From Phaeodactylibacter sp. (lineage in GTDB: Bacteria > Bacteroidota > Bacteroidia > Chitinophagales > Saprospiraceae), in contig NZ_JALEGS010000038.1 in the NCBI RefSeq assembly GCF_022763345.1, positions 1 to 41,829 on the forward strand: 41,829 nt of DNA. The letters are read 5' to 3'. Positions 1 through 6,222 of the stretch are shown piece by piece (the stretch's first letter is position 1; each line of letters starts with the position of its first letter). Under the pieces are notes generated by a model that saw only the letters and a list, made by a program, of their open reading frames with translations, had not been told where the DNA came from and searched no databases. The position numbers and the translations under genes were made by a program.

Positions 1-2
1 AC

Positions 3-182
3 TTCCAGAATACCTACAGATTAATGGAATTGCTTGAGCTGTGGCATTTGAAGACAATAAACGCCGCCTATGAAAGAGGTATTGAAGATGCCGCAGTTTA
101 TCAGGTTGCCAAACTGAACAAACAGCATGAGGCAAAGAAGGCGAAAGCAGTTGAAGAATACGAAGGCAGAGAAAGCCAGTAA
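3..182 (+). CDS. C-terminal end of an unknown protein (5' end outside window)
   Basis: An open frame enters from the left edge and ends in TAA at 180-182, giving about 59 visible residues. The tail is hydrophilic and helical, starting FQNTYRLMELLELWHLKTIN and ending in a Lys/Glu-rich run (AKKAKAVEEYEGRESQ). I recognise no family. It lies on the same strand as, and just ahead of, the small helical gene and the DUF927-like ATPase, so it is probably part of the same mobile-element gene block. The stop is certain; the start is not in the window. Confidence 0.5.
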   Translation, partial: FQNTYRLMELLELWHLKTINAAYERGIEDAAVYQVAKLNKQHEAKKAKAVEEYEGRESQ

Positions 183-260
183 AACCGGGGCTTATTTTCT
201 GTCCTACTCTGTTTAACGCCGTTTCTTCAACTTGCAACCCGATAAGATTAGGCAAATAAA

Positions 261-297
261 AAAGCCCGCTGGACGGTGGGAACCTACGGCGGGCTTT
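261..297 (-). terminator. Rho-independent terminator-like hairpin
   Basis: A perfect 9-bp inverted repeat (AAAGCCCGC at 261-269, GCGGGCTTT at 289-297) has a 19-nt loop containing a smaller GGT/ACC pairing. Read on the minus strand the stem is followed by a T-rich run; on the plus strand there are only three T's. It is therefore a better terminator for a minus-strand transcript but could act weakly in both directions. It ends two bases before the ATG at 300. Confidence 0.5.
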
Positions 298-299
298 AA

Positions 300-737
300 A
301 TGAAAATTCAAACTATGACAAAGATAGCTAGAAATAGAAGAGTAAGCAACAATAGGATAATCAAAGGCCCTGCTGACATATCCTATTTGGTAGAAATGGC
401 AGATAATGCTGCCCAGGAATTGCGCCCCTACCTGATTAAAAAGCGCGACTTCGCCAAACAATACCCATCAAAACGCTGGATTGCAGACGAGCTGGAGGCC
501 TGGATTACTTACCTGAAAGCTCAACAGGAGGTAATAGCTCAATTTACCGAAACCTACAACCGCCTTTCTGAAGACTTCCAAGTGATGAAATCCCAGCTGA
601 AGGCAGCGGAAAAAAGAGCAGACCACAATTGGTTGATGGCAAGCAAAGGAGCCGTTGCCCTGGCTAAAATCAACAGGGATATGATCGCCCACACCTCTGA
701 GCTGCAAAGCCAAATTTCCGAACTCGAAAATCAATAA
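300..737 (+). CDS. Small helical (coiled-coil-like) protein of unknown function
   Basis: This 145-residue, charged, mostly helical protein has a basic N-terminus (MTKIARNRRVSNNR). From about residue 30 on it shows helical repeats typical of a coiled coil, for example an ETYNRLSEDFQVMKSQLKAAEKR segment that I name only by position (about 82-104). No family is recognised. The stop is 3 bp before the ATG of the DUF927-like ATPase, so the two are almost certainly co-transcribed, and a role as accessory or partner of that ATPase is a guess from context. The ATG at 300 directly abuts a hairpin and has no visible ribosome binding site. Starts at 315 (second Met) or 396 are possible. Confidence 0.55.
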   Translation: MKIQTMTKIARNRRVSNNRIIKGPADISYLVEMADNAAQELRPYLIKKRDFAKQYPSKRWIADELEAWITYLKAQQEVIAQFTETYNRLSEDFQVMKSQLKAAEKRADHNWLMASKGAVALAKINRDMIAHTSELQSQISELENQ

Positions 738-740
738 CGG

Positions 741-2648
741 ATGAATGCGACAAACGACCTATTGAACGACCTGCAAGGGAGATCAGAGGAACGAGATACA
801 AAGGCACCTGCAAAGCATAAGCACAATACCCATTTTCCTATAGTTCATGGTGAGGAGATTGAGTTTGAGGAGCTGCCTGAGCCGAAAAAACAAGGCATTG
901 CGGATTTAAGATTGAAGGGTAACAGGTACGAGTTTAAATCACGGAAGACTGATAAGAACGAAAACCCGATTTGGATTCCTGGTTCAAACTTCTTATTCCG
1001 ATGCCTTTATTTACTGAAGGACGAACACAACCCCAAACGGGTTGTGGAGCTAACAAATGTCTACGGTGAGCGGGCAATGATTTGCTTACCTACGGAAGAC
1101 ATAAGCAAAAAGAGCAAATTCGAGGCAGCCTGTGAAAGTGAAGGCAATTTCGTATTTAACGGGACGGCATCACAATTCACCCGGGTAAAGGAATACCAAT
1201 ATCACCACGAAAAGCAGGCAGAAGCTATAACGACTTTAGGCTGGCAGCCGGAAACCAAAAACTATGCCTTTGCAGATGCCATTTTTGATGGCGAAAAAGT
1301 ACTCAGGATCAATAAAGATGGAGTTGTACAGGTAAAAGATCAACTATATTACCTGCCTGCATTCAGTCAGATCAATAAAAACGCTCATACTGAATACCGG
1401 AACGAGCGGAAGAACAAGTTCCAGCCAGGACTGGCCACTTTCCGCGAATACGCTCACCAATTGGCCATGGTGTTTGGTGACAATGCGAAAGTGGGCATTG
1501 CCTTCTTTATTGCAGCACTTTTCCGAGACATTATTTACGACAGAAATGGTTCGTTCCCTATGCTATTCCTGTTTGGTCCAAAGGGCACAGGGAAGACTAC
1601 CTTCCGGCAATTCCTGATGCGCCCATTTGGCGACTATGGTCCGGGTGATGCTACTGGCTTGGGCAGCGCATCCACTTCCAAAGGGGTTACCCGAAAATTG
1701 GCGCAATTTTTTAATCAAATAGTGCCACTTGAAGAGTATAAAAACAACATTGCTAACGCGTTAATTGAAATGCTCAAAAACGCCTTTGATGGAATCGGGT
1801 ACGACAGAGCGCAAACTTCACAAGACAACAAAACGCATTCTACGGCAGTCACTTCTGCATTGGTCATAGGCGGGCAGGAAATGCCTACCAAAGAGAATGC
1901 CCTATTCAGCCGGATGGTAGTGCTGAAGTTTACCCAAACTCAATTTCAAGACGAAGAGAAGGAACAGTTCCGGATTTTAGACGAAATGATGAAAGACGGC
2001 CTGGGTAATGTGCTGTTAGAGATTCTACAGTATCGAGTGGTTATGGAAAGAGAATTTGCAACCGCATTTGACCGCAATTACAAGCGGTTGGATATAGATG
2101 CCGATAGCTCCAGCATGGAGGAAAGGAGCCTAAAAAATATTGCTTCGTTATTGGCTCCATTTGACGTATTGTCAAAACGTATAGATATGCCATTTTCTAT
2201 GGACGGCGAAGAAGGGCTTTATTCTGTGCTGAAGGATATTGCTGTTGAGCAGCAAAAGCAGATCAGCGGCACAAATGAGGTCAATCAGTTCTGGGAGATA
2301 TTCGATAAGCTGGCTGTAGACGACCAACTCAAAGATGGATTTGACTATCAGCGAAAGGATGGCTTCCTATGGATTTACTTCCCTTCCGTTTATGACAAAT
2401 ACAATGATTTAGCCGTCAGGCAAAATTTGAACCGATTAGATAAGACTACCCTAAAGTCTTACCTGACTATCAGTAAAGCGTTCGCATGGGATCAATGCGG
2501 CAGCAAAGGAAGAACTGATAAGAGGCTGAGTACAAAAAAAGGTCAGAAGCGGTTTATGCCATTTAAAGAGACTGAAAGCCCAATTAATGACCTTGATTTC
2601 TTACAACCTAAGATTGAAACCGATGAAGACGAAAATAAAAATGAATAA
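741..2648 (+). CDS. DUF927-like P-loop ATPase (mobile-element replication helicase/primase-associated type)
   Basis: This 635-residue protein has the layout of DUF927-type ATPases found in phages, ICEs and plasmids. Residues about 65-220 form a beta-rich N-terminal module (with TLGWQPETKNYAFADAIF near its end). A P-loop ATPase follows, with Walker A GPKGTGKTTF at about 279-288, a Walker B-like VPLEEY at about 327-332, a sensor-like LVIGGQE at about 375, and a likely arginine finger in ALFSRMVVL. The C-terminal third is helical and less conserved. By family the expected role is DNA unwinding or replication of the element, acting in the cytoplasm; the exact activity is inferred. It follows the small helical gene by 3 bp, and an array of TGGTCTA repeats begins 4 bp after its stop, which fits a replication module. 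Confidence 0.7.
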   Translation: MNATNDLLNDLQGRSEERDTKAPAKHKHNTHFPIVHGEEIEFEELPEPKKQGIADLRLKGNRYEFKSRKTDKNENPIWIPGSNFLFRCLYLLKDEHNPKRVVELTNVYGERAMICLPTEDISKKSKFEAACESEGNFVFNGTASQFTRVKEYQYHHEKQAEAITTLGWQPETKNYAFADAIFDGEKVLRINKDGVVQVKDQLYYLPAFSQINKNAHTEYRNERKNKFQPGLATFREYAHQLAMVFGDNAKVGIAFFIAALFRDIIYDRNGSFPMLFLFGPKGTGKTTFRQFLMRPFGDYGPGDATGLGSASTSKGVTRKLAQFFNQIVPLEEYKNNIANALIEMLKNAFDGIGYDRAQTSQDNKTHSTAVTSALVIGGQEMPTKENALFSRMVVLKFTQTQFQDEEKEQFRILDEMMKDGLGNVLLEILQYRVVMEREFATAFDRNYKRLDIDADSSSMEERSLKNIASLLAPFDVLSKRIDMPFSMDGEEGLYSVLKDIAVEQQKQISGTNEVNQFWEIFDKLAVDDQLKDGFDYQRKDGFLWIYFPSVYDKYNDLAVRQNLNRLDKTTLKSYLTISKAFAWDQCGSKGRTDKRLSTKKGQKRFMPFKETESPINDLDFLQPKIETDEDENKNE

Positions 2649-2652
2649 AAGT

Positions 2653-2898
2653 AGTGGTCTAAGTGGTCTATCTGGTCTACAAAAAAATAAACATCTAATT
2701 ATCAATTAATTATAAAATCAACCCACTATGAAATACCAGACCAAACTAGACCAAACTAGACCACGCTAGACCAAATTAGTATGACCGCAAGGAATAAGAT
2801 AGACCAACGTTTGGTCTAGTTGGTCTAGAATAGACCATGAGTGGTCTAGCTTAAACAACTGATTATCAGTCACTAGACCACTTAGACCACTTAGACCA
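2653..2898. repeat. Array of TGGTCTA/TAGACCA heptamers (iteron-like; candidate origin or operator)
   Basis: I count 14 exact copies and one near-copy of one heptamer in 246 bp. Forward copies start at 2655, 2664, 2673, 2812, 2821 and 2842. Reverse copies (TAGACCA) start at 2747, 2757, 2767, 2800, 2831, 2874, 2883 and 2892, with a CAGACCA variant at 2737. Within sub-blocks the period is 9 or 10 bp, about one helical turn. The first block of three points inwards from the left and the last block of three points inwards from the right. In the middle (2800-2848) copies alternate in orientation and form back-to-back inverted pairs. This is the pattern of plasmid iterons or a multi-site operator, and its neighbours are a helicase-like ATPase and a ribbon-helix-helix protein. 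Confidence 0.8.
2681..2720. other. AT-rich segment inside the heptamer array (possible DNA unwinding element)
   Basis: This 40-bp run is nearly all A and T (it includes AATTATCAATTAATTATAAA). It sits between the left block of three heptamers and the block of four reverse heptamers. Iteron origins usually pair the repeat array with such an easily melted segment. The composition is seen directly; the unwinding role is inference. Confidence 0.35.
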
Positions 2899-2936
2899 CG
2901 GTTTTTATGACTTTTTCTTAATGAAACTCTACAATA

Positions 2937-3173
2937 ATGCAAACCAAGAACACCAACACACAAACATTCCCACCCAAATACGACGACTGTATAGGTATAC
3001 GGATCGACCGGGCGACAAAGGAGAAGCTGAAGCAGCTGGCTCAAAAGGATCACCGGACTATATCTTCCTACTTACAGATATTACTGTGGGATCATGTAGC
3101 TAACGTAGACTCCTCATCCAAGACAAATAAAGAGTCTCCACCAGGTCATCAACAAGGAGGGCAAAGGGAATAG
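2937..3173 (+). CDS. Small ribbon-helix-helix DNA-binding protein
   Basis: This 78-residue protein matches the MetJ/Arc/CopG-type ribbon-helix-helix pattern. It has a short strand CIGIRID (about 18-24), helix 1 ATKEKLKQLAQKD (26-38), and a second helix after TISSYLQILLWDHV (41-54) with the usual Thr/Ser cap. The C-terminal 20 residues are polar and probably disordered. Such proteins dimerise and bind short, often repeated, DNA sites; copy-number regulators, partition factors and relaxase accessory proteins belong here. It starts 38 bp after the last TAGACCA heptamer, so it is the obvious candidate to bind that array and control its own promoter or the element's replication. An overlapping frame starting at 2921 has no family features and was not chosen. 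Confidence 0.7.
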   Translation: MQTKNTNTQTFPPKYDDCIGIRIDRATKEKLKQLAQKDHRTISSYLQILLWDHVANVDSSSKTNKESPPGHQQGGQRE

Positions 3174-3479
3174 TTCTAGCATATATTAAGGCTCCCCCGT
3201 CCATTTCTGTCCAAAAAAGGAAAGGCGCGCCCCTCCACTATATGTTTAAGCATTTGTCTTTTTTCCTTTCGACTACATAACTAACTGATTACCAATGAAA
3301 CCATTTCTGTTTTTCTTGTCCTACTCTCAGATCAGTAGCTGGCATATATTGAAGCTCGATCCTGGCTAGATTGTCCAAAAATCAGAGCTGGGAAACATTC
3401 ATTTTTGATACTCAAAAATGGCACTATCAAGGCGTTCTAAATGCCTTATCACTCAAATTAAATTAAAATCAAACTTTAT
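3174..3479. other. Gene-free stretch with short direct repeats and an operator-like palindrome
   Basis: No coding frame is supported in these 306 bp. Two loosely related segments begin with GCATATATT (3179 and 3342) and both carry TGTCCAAAAA about 30 bases later. CCATTTCTGT occurs at 3201-3210 and again at 3301-3310. A perfect 8-bp inverted repeat with a 5-nt loop (CATTTTTG/CAAAAATG, 3400-3407 and 3413-3420) lies 60 bp upstream of the ATP-grasp gene and could be an operator. The stretch probably holds the 3' end of the element's control gene and the promoter of the ATP-grasp gene; no consensus promoter is clear. Confidence 0.35.
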
Positions 3480-4511
3480 ATGAAAAGGAATATATTAATA
3501 GTTGCTTCAAGTCCAGAAAACTACAGCACTACTCGAATCAAAGAAGAAGCTGAAAGGCGGGGCCATGAAGTAACTGTACTGGAACCCTCCGACTTTTATA
3601 TTCATACCTCTAATGTCAATGGGCATGACAAAATCTATGTTAAAGAGGGCAGGATTTTTAAAAGCCAGGTTGATGTGATTATCCCTAGAATTGGGACAGG
3701 AATGGAGTTCGGCTCTTCTGTGATCCGGCACTGGACGGTAAATATTGGCGTTCCTTCCACGGCATCAGCTGAAGGACTGTTAAATGCCTCTGACAAGTGG
3801 AAATCTATCCAACTGCTGAGTAAGCGCAGGGTAAGAGTGCCACTAACTACAGTGATGAAAAAACCCGAAGATTTCGGCAAACTGGTGGAAACGGTTGGGG
3901 GATTGCCTACGGTAGCCAAAACCCTTACCGGCAGCCAGGGGAATGGAGTGTTCATTTTGGAAACGCCTTTGGCAGGCAGCACTACACTTAAATCATTCTC
4001 CCATCAAAATATCATGGTGCTGCTCCAGCAATACATCAACACATCCAATGACGATGACCGCAAAAATGATATTCGCGTGTGGGTGGTGGATGGAAAAGTA
4101 GTAGGAGCCTACCGCCGTTTTTCCGTCGATGGAGATTTCCGATCCAACTATAGCATAAGTAAAGACGGCGAAACCGTTGAGCTTACCGAAGAAGAAAAGC
4201 AAATGGCCATTGATTCTGCTGCTGCTGTTGGACTGGGCTGCGCTGGAGTAGATATTATGCGAGACGTTGAGGACAATAACAAGCCCTATGTTATCGAAAT
4301 CAATGGCAACGCAAGCCTAAAAGGCATCGAGACCATTACGGGCGAAAACATCGCTTCAAAAATCGTGGATTATGCCGAACGTATAGCCCGGAAATCAGGC
4401 AGTAATAATAAGACTAAGCAAAATTCAAAAATCGTAGAATCAGCGTCTTTTATGCCTAAAGACAAGACCATTTGCGAGCTTACTCGCCGGGCTATGCGCA
4501 AGAAAAAGTAA
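3480..4511 (+). CDS. rimK: RimK-like ATP-grasp ligase (alpha-L-glutamate ligase family)
   Basis: This 343-residue protein belongs to the RimK family, which joins amino acids (classically glutamate) to a C-terminal carboxylate using ATP. The N-terminal domain shows the family signature YSTTRIKEEAERRGHEV (15-31) and DVIIPRIG (65-72). The ATP-grasp core has the lysine in VAKTL (147), the glycine-rich loop GSQGNGV (151-157), VDIM (258-261), and the metal-binding EINGN (273-277). The last 40 residues are a basic extension (ending RRAMRKKK) beyond the usual RimK length of about 300, and may bind nucleic acid or a ribosomal partner. It stands alone between the mobile-element genes and a terminator, without the aspartic protease or desuccinylase-like partners that often accompany such ligases. 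The substrate, ribosomal protein S6 or another, cannot be told from sequence. Confidence 0.85.
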   Translation: MKRNILIVASSPENYSTTRIKEEAERRGHEVTVLEPSDFYIHTSNVNGHDKIYVKEGRIFKSQVDVIIPRIGTGMEFGSSVIRHWTVNIGVPSTASAEGLLNASDKWKSIQLLSKRRVRVPLTTVMKKPEDFGKLVETVGGLPTVAKTLTGSQGNGVFILETPLAGSTTLKSFSHQNIMVLLQQYINTSNDDDRKNDIRVWVVDGKVVGAYRRFSVDGDFRSNYSISKDGETVELTEEEKQMAIDSAAAVGLGCAGVDIMRDVEDNNKPYVIEINGNASLKGIETITGENIASKIVDYAERIARKSGSNNKTKQNSKIVESASFMPKDKTICELTRRAMRKKK

Positions 4512-4558
4512 GTGCTTGTACTTACTGCAAAGTTGTTCATGTTATCCATTGATTGATC

Positions 4559-4591
4559 GAGGGGGATTGCTTAAAGTGATCCCTCTTTTTT
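4559..4591 (+). terminator. Rho-independent terminator of the RimK-like gene
   Basis: About 48 bp past the stop codon, 4560-4570 pairs with 4576-4586 (GGGGGAT with ATCCCTC, extended by G-T pairs) around a TTAAA loop, and is followed by a run of six T's to 4591. This is a canonical terminator on the plus strand. Confidence 0.75.
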
Positions 4592-4751
4592 CTGCCTAAT
4601 ACTCACATTCCCAGGTTTGGTTATGCCCCTACCCTGCCCAAAACCGGCAACACTGCATTGTACTAAAGCAAATACAGCCTTTACCGCTCCACTTAAAACC
4701 CTGACCCTAAACGCGTTAGACACTGCCTGCCGGGATCACCAGAGAAAGCAG

Positions 4752-4859
4752 CAGCCTGTGCCCCAGAGGGGTGCAGGCTGTTGTATTTGGCAGCGGTGCA
4801 AAACCCTTTTGCAGGAGCAGACAAATGCAACAGCCTGCACGAGCGCAGCGAGCAGGCTG
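4752..4859. repeat. Two related inverted repeats (CAGCCTG ... CAGGCTG)
   Basis: The first hairpin pairs 4752-4764 with 4768-4780 (13 bp, two mismatches, 3-nt loop). The second pairs CAGCCTGC at 4831-4838 with GCAGGCTG at 4852-4859 around a 13-nt spacer. The shared arms suggest copies of one repeat unit, perhaps a REP-like dispersed element. Neither is followed by a T-run on either strand, so they are poor terminators. Confidence 0.5.
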
Positions 4860-4862
4860 CAG

Positions 4863-4892
4863 GTTTTTGACCTTGGAGCCCAAAGGAAGGGC
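4863..4892. repeat. 30-bp direct repeat, copy 1 (left of the two-gene cassette)
   Basis: This is identical over 30 bp to 6174-6203. It begins GTTTTTGACCTTGG and ends AAAGGAAGGGC, and has an internal CCTTGG/CCAAAGG near-palindrome. Looser similarity continues for about 18 bp to the right in both copies (GCC.ACCCT.AC). The two copies bracket the two-gene cassette. Confidence 0.85.
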
Positions 4893-4983
4893 AATAGCCT
4901 ACCCTAACGAAAACCCTATTATGTTTTGTGTTTATTTCAACCTTAGCAATGTCGAAGTTAGAATCAAATCCTGATGTCCACTG

Positions 4984-5007
4984 CTAAGGCTACCTAGGCC
5001 GCCTTAG
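4984..5007 (-). terminator. Hairpin overlapping the stop codon of the downstream cassette gene
   Basis: CTAAGGC (4984-4990) pairs with GCCTTAG (5001-5007) around a 10-nt loop; the stop codon at 4994-4996 lies in the loop. No T-run follows on the minus strand, so termination is uncertain. Confidence 0.3.
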
Positions 5008-5542
5008 TTATCTCATTCAAAACAATGATACCCGTTGCTTTTCTCTGTGCCTTTACCTGAACCACATCTGCCCAATAGGATTTTACAATTTCGTTGATTA
5101 AGTGGCTGGGAACAGAAATGATGTAAATTTCCTTGGACTTTAGATCTTGCAACCGGATTTGACTTTCTTCAGCATTAGCATAGGTAATTATTCCAATCAC
5201 ATCCACTTCACTAACTTTTTTCTTATTAGCATCTGACAAAGTATAGCTCAAGTCTTTCAATTCCTTAACAATAAAACTGGGAGGAGTGCCAGATAAGCCC
5301 ATTTGAATTAATGATTCTGCATCCTGAAACCTACCGCAATTAAGTGCCAGAGAAGCAGCACTTCGAACCAGAATATACCAGGAATCATTTTTTTGATCGA
5401 TTAACGTCGTAGCCTCCTTCTCAAGGGAAAAGGCCTTCTCAAATAAAGAATGGGACACATCTCGATTCCCTTCCATCTTTGCCAGAAGGGCCTCATCCGC
5501 AAACTCCATAGCCTTATTGTGAAGCACTGTTACAATATTCAT
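4994..5542 (-). CDS. Unknown protein with TPR-like N-terminus, second gene of two-gene cassette
   Basis: This 182-residue protein is not recognised. Its first 90 residues look like TPR-type helical pairs (ADEALLAKMEGNRDVSHSLF at about 15-34, then ILVRSAASLALNCGRFQDAE at about 57-76). Residues about 115-180 look like a small beta-rich domain (VIGIITYANAEESQIRLQDL, ADVVQVKAQRKATGIIVLNEI). There is no signal peptide or membrane segment, so it should be cytoplasmic. Its ATG overlaps the last 4 bases of the upstream gene (ATGA at 5539-5542 on the minus strand), implying translational coupling and equal amounts of the two proteins, as in toxin-antitoxin or obligate-complex pairs. The function is unknown; a scaffold or antidote role for the TPR part is only a guess. 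Confidence 0.65.
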   Translation of the reverse strand: MNIVTVLHNKAMEFADEALLAKMEGNRDVSHSLFEKAFSLEKEATTLIDQKNDSWYILVRSAASLALNCGRFQDAESLIQMGLSGTPPSFIVKELKDLSYTLSDANKKKVSEVDVIGIITYANAEESQIRLQDLKSKEIYIISVPSHLINEIVKSYWADVVQVKAQRKATGIIVLNEITKAA

Positions 5543-6084
5543 TGATCGATCATTTTTGCTTTGGGTGTTCCAAATTCCACTACAATGATTATTGCTGGAA
5601 AATTATCCTCACCATGAGAATCAATTTGCCGACGTTTCAGATTAACTCTGGAATCAACTGTATTGGTTTCTGCTTCTTTCCAGATACCTGAAACTTCCAG
5701 CTTTGCCTTTCGCTGTTGAAAAGGTAGCAAATTTTCGTCGTATTCTCCATCACCAAGCCAATAATCAAAACCTGTTCCTTTGAAAGATCGTTCGATAATG
5801 GAATAAGATGTCAGTTTAGAAAGAATGACAATGGCAATTGCTACAGCTCCGTATTCAGTTGCTTCTTGACTGTCATTCCAAGCTCTTGTAACCTGTGGAT
5901 CTACAACATTGCTCCAATAGAGCTCAATAGTTTTCGGATAATCGCCCAGGATTTCCAGAGCTACACCAGACTTGTGCCCGTGAGCTTCTAGACAGAACGC
6001 GCCTCCCTCTGCCAGATACTGTCCGATATTTTTTGAAATCGCAGGAAATCCCTCTTTGAGCTGGTCTAATGTAGCTTTCAACAT
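5539..6084 (-). CDS. Unknown protein with GTGFDYWLG motif, first gene of two-gene cassette
   Basis: This 181-residue cytoplasmic protein has no signal peptide. I do not know a named family. It has striking motif-like segments: GHKSGVAL (36-43), EATEYGAVAIAIVIL (74-88), IIERSFKGTGFDYWLG (96-111) and AKLEVSGI (127-134), ending with a strongly hydrophobic strand PAIIIVVEF (163-171). I have the impression that GTGFDYWLG and LEVSG recur in hypothetical proteins of many bacteria, but cannot verify it here. The order E98, D107, E130-V-S132 is reminiscent of a PD-(D/E)xK nuclease core with Ser in place of Lys; this is inference and may be wrong. It is the first gene of the cassette, with a promoter-like sequence 18-48 bp upstream. 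Confidence 0.65.
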   Translation of the reverse strand: MLKATLDQLKEGFPAISKNIGQYLAEGGAFCLEAHGHKSGVALEILGDYPKTIELYWSNVVDPQVTRAWNDSQEATEYGAVAIAIVILSKLTSYSIIERSFKGTGFDYWLGDGEYDENLLPFQQRKAKLEVSGIWKEAETNTVDSRVNLKRRQIDSHGEDNFPAIIIVVEFGTPKAKMIDQ

Positions 6085-6101
6085 GACTTAAAATTAGGAC
6101 T

Positions 6102-6132
6102 TAAAACTACATTTTTTTGGAAGGTTCGCAAA
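6102..6132 (-). promoter_or_regulatory. Bacteroidota-type promoter for the two-gene cassette
   Basis: On the minus strand TTTG (6129-6132) is followed after 19 bp by TAGTTTTA (6102-6109), close to the Bacteroidota -33 TTG / -7 TAnnTTTG consensus. It lies 18 bp upstream of the ATG at 6084. The -7 box has T instead of G at its end. Confidence 0.4.
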
Positions 6133-6173
6133 TTGTAGCACAAACTGGTTTAGTAGTGCTTTTCCTAGGTTAA

Positions 6174-6203
6174 GTTTTTGACCTTGGAGCCCAAAGGAAG
6201 GGC
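6174..6203. repeat. 30-bp direct repeat, copy 2 (right of the two-gene cassette)
   Basis: Identical to 4863-4892 in the same orientation. It lies between the cassette promoter and the stop codon of the propeller histidine kinase (20 bp away). Copies 1 and 2 start 1,311 bp apart and enclose exactly the two cassette genes and their promoter. Confidence 0.85.
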
Positions 6204-6222
6204 GCAGCCAACCCTGACTGCA

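Larger units (their letters stand above)
4593..4993. other. Gene-free stretch with related inverted repeats
   Basis: No supported gene in about 400 bp: open frames here are short, lack a credible start and have no recognisable protein features. The stretch contains two CAGCCTG...CAGGCTG inverted repeats (annotated separately) and the left copy of a 30-bp direct repeat. It separates the plus-strand RimK-like gene from the minus-strand two-gene cassette. Confidence 0.4.

Noticed and set aside
2653..2898. CRISPR array
   Set aside because: The unit is 7 bp with 2-3 bp spacing and mixed orientation, unlike CRISPR repeats of about 28-37 bp with unique spacers of similar length.
200..3327. TGTCCTACTCT at 200-210 and 3317-3327 as possible attachment sites
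   Set aside because: An 11-bp match in pyrimidine-rich sequence, with no similarity around it and no integrase; likely chance.
4617..4907. Open frames between the RimK-like gene and the two-gene cassette
   Set aside because: They cross two hairpins and a direct repeat, lack a credible start, and show no protein-like pattern (Cys- and Gln-rich random sequence).
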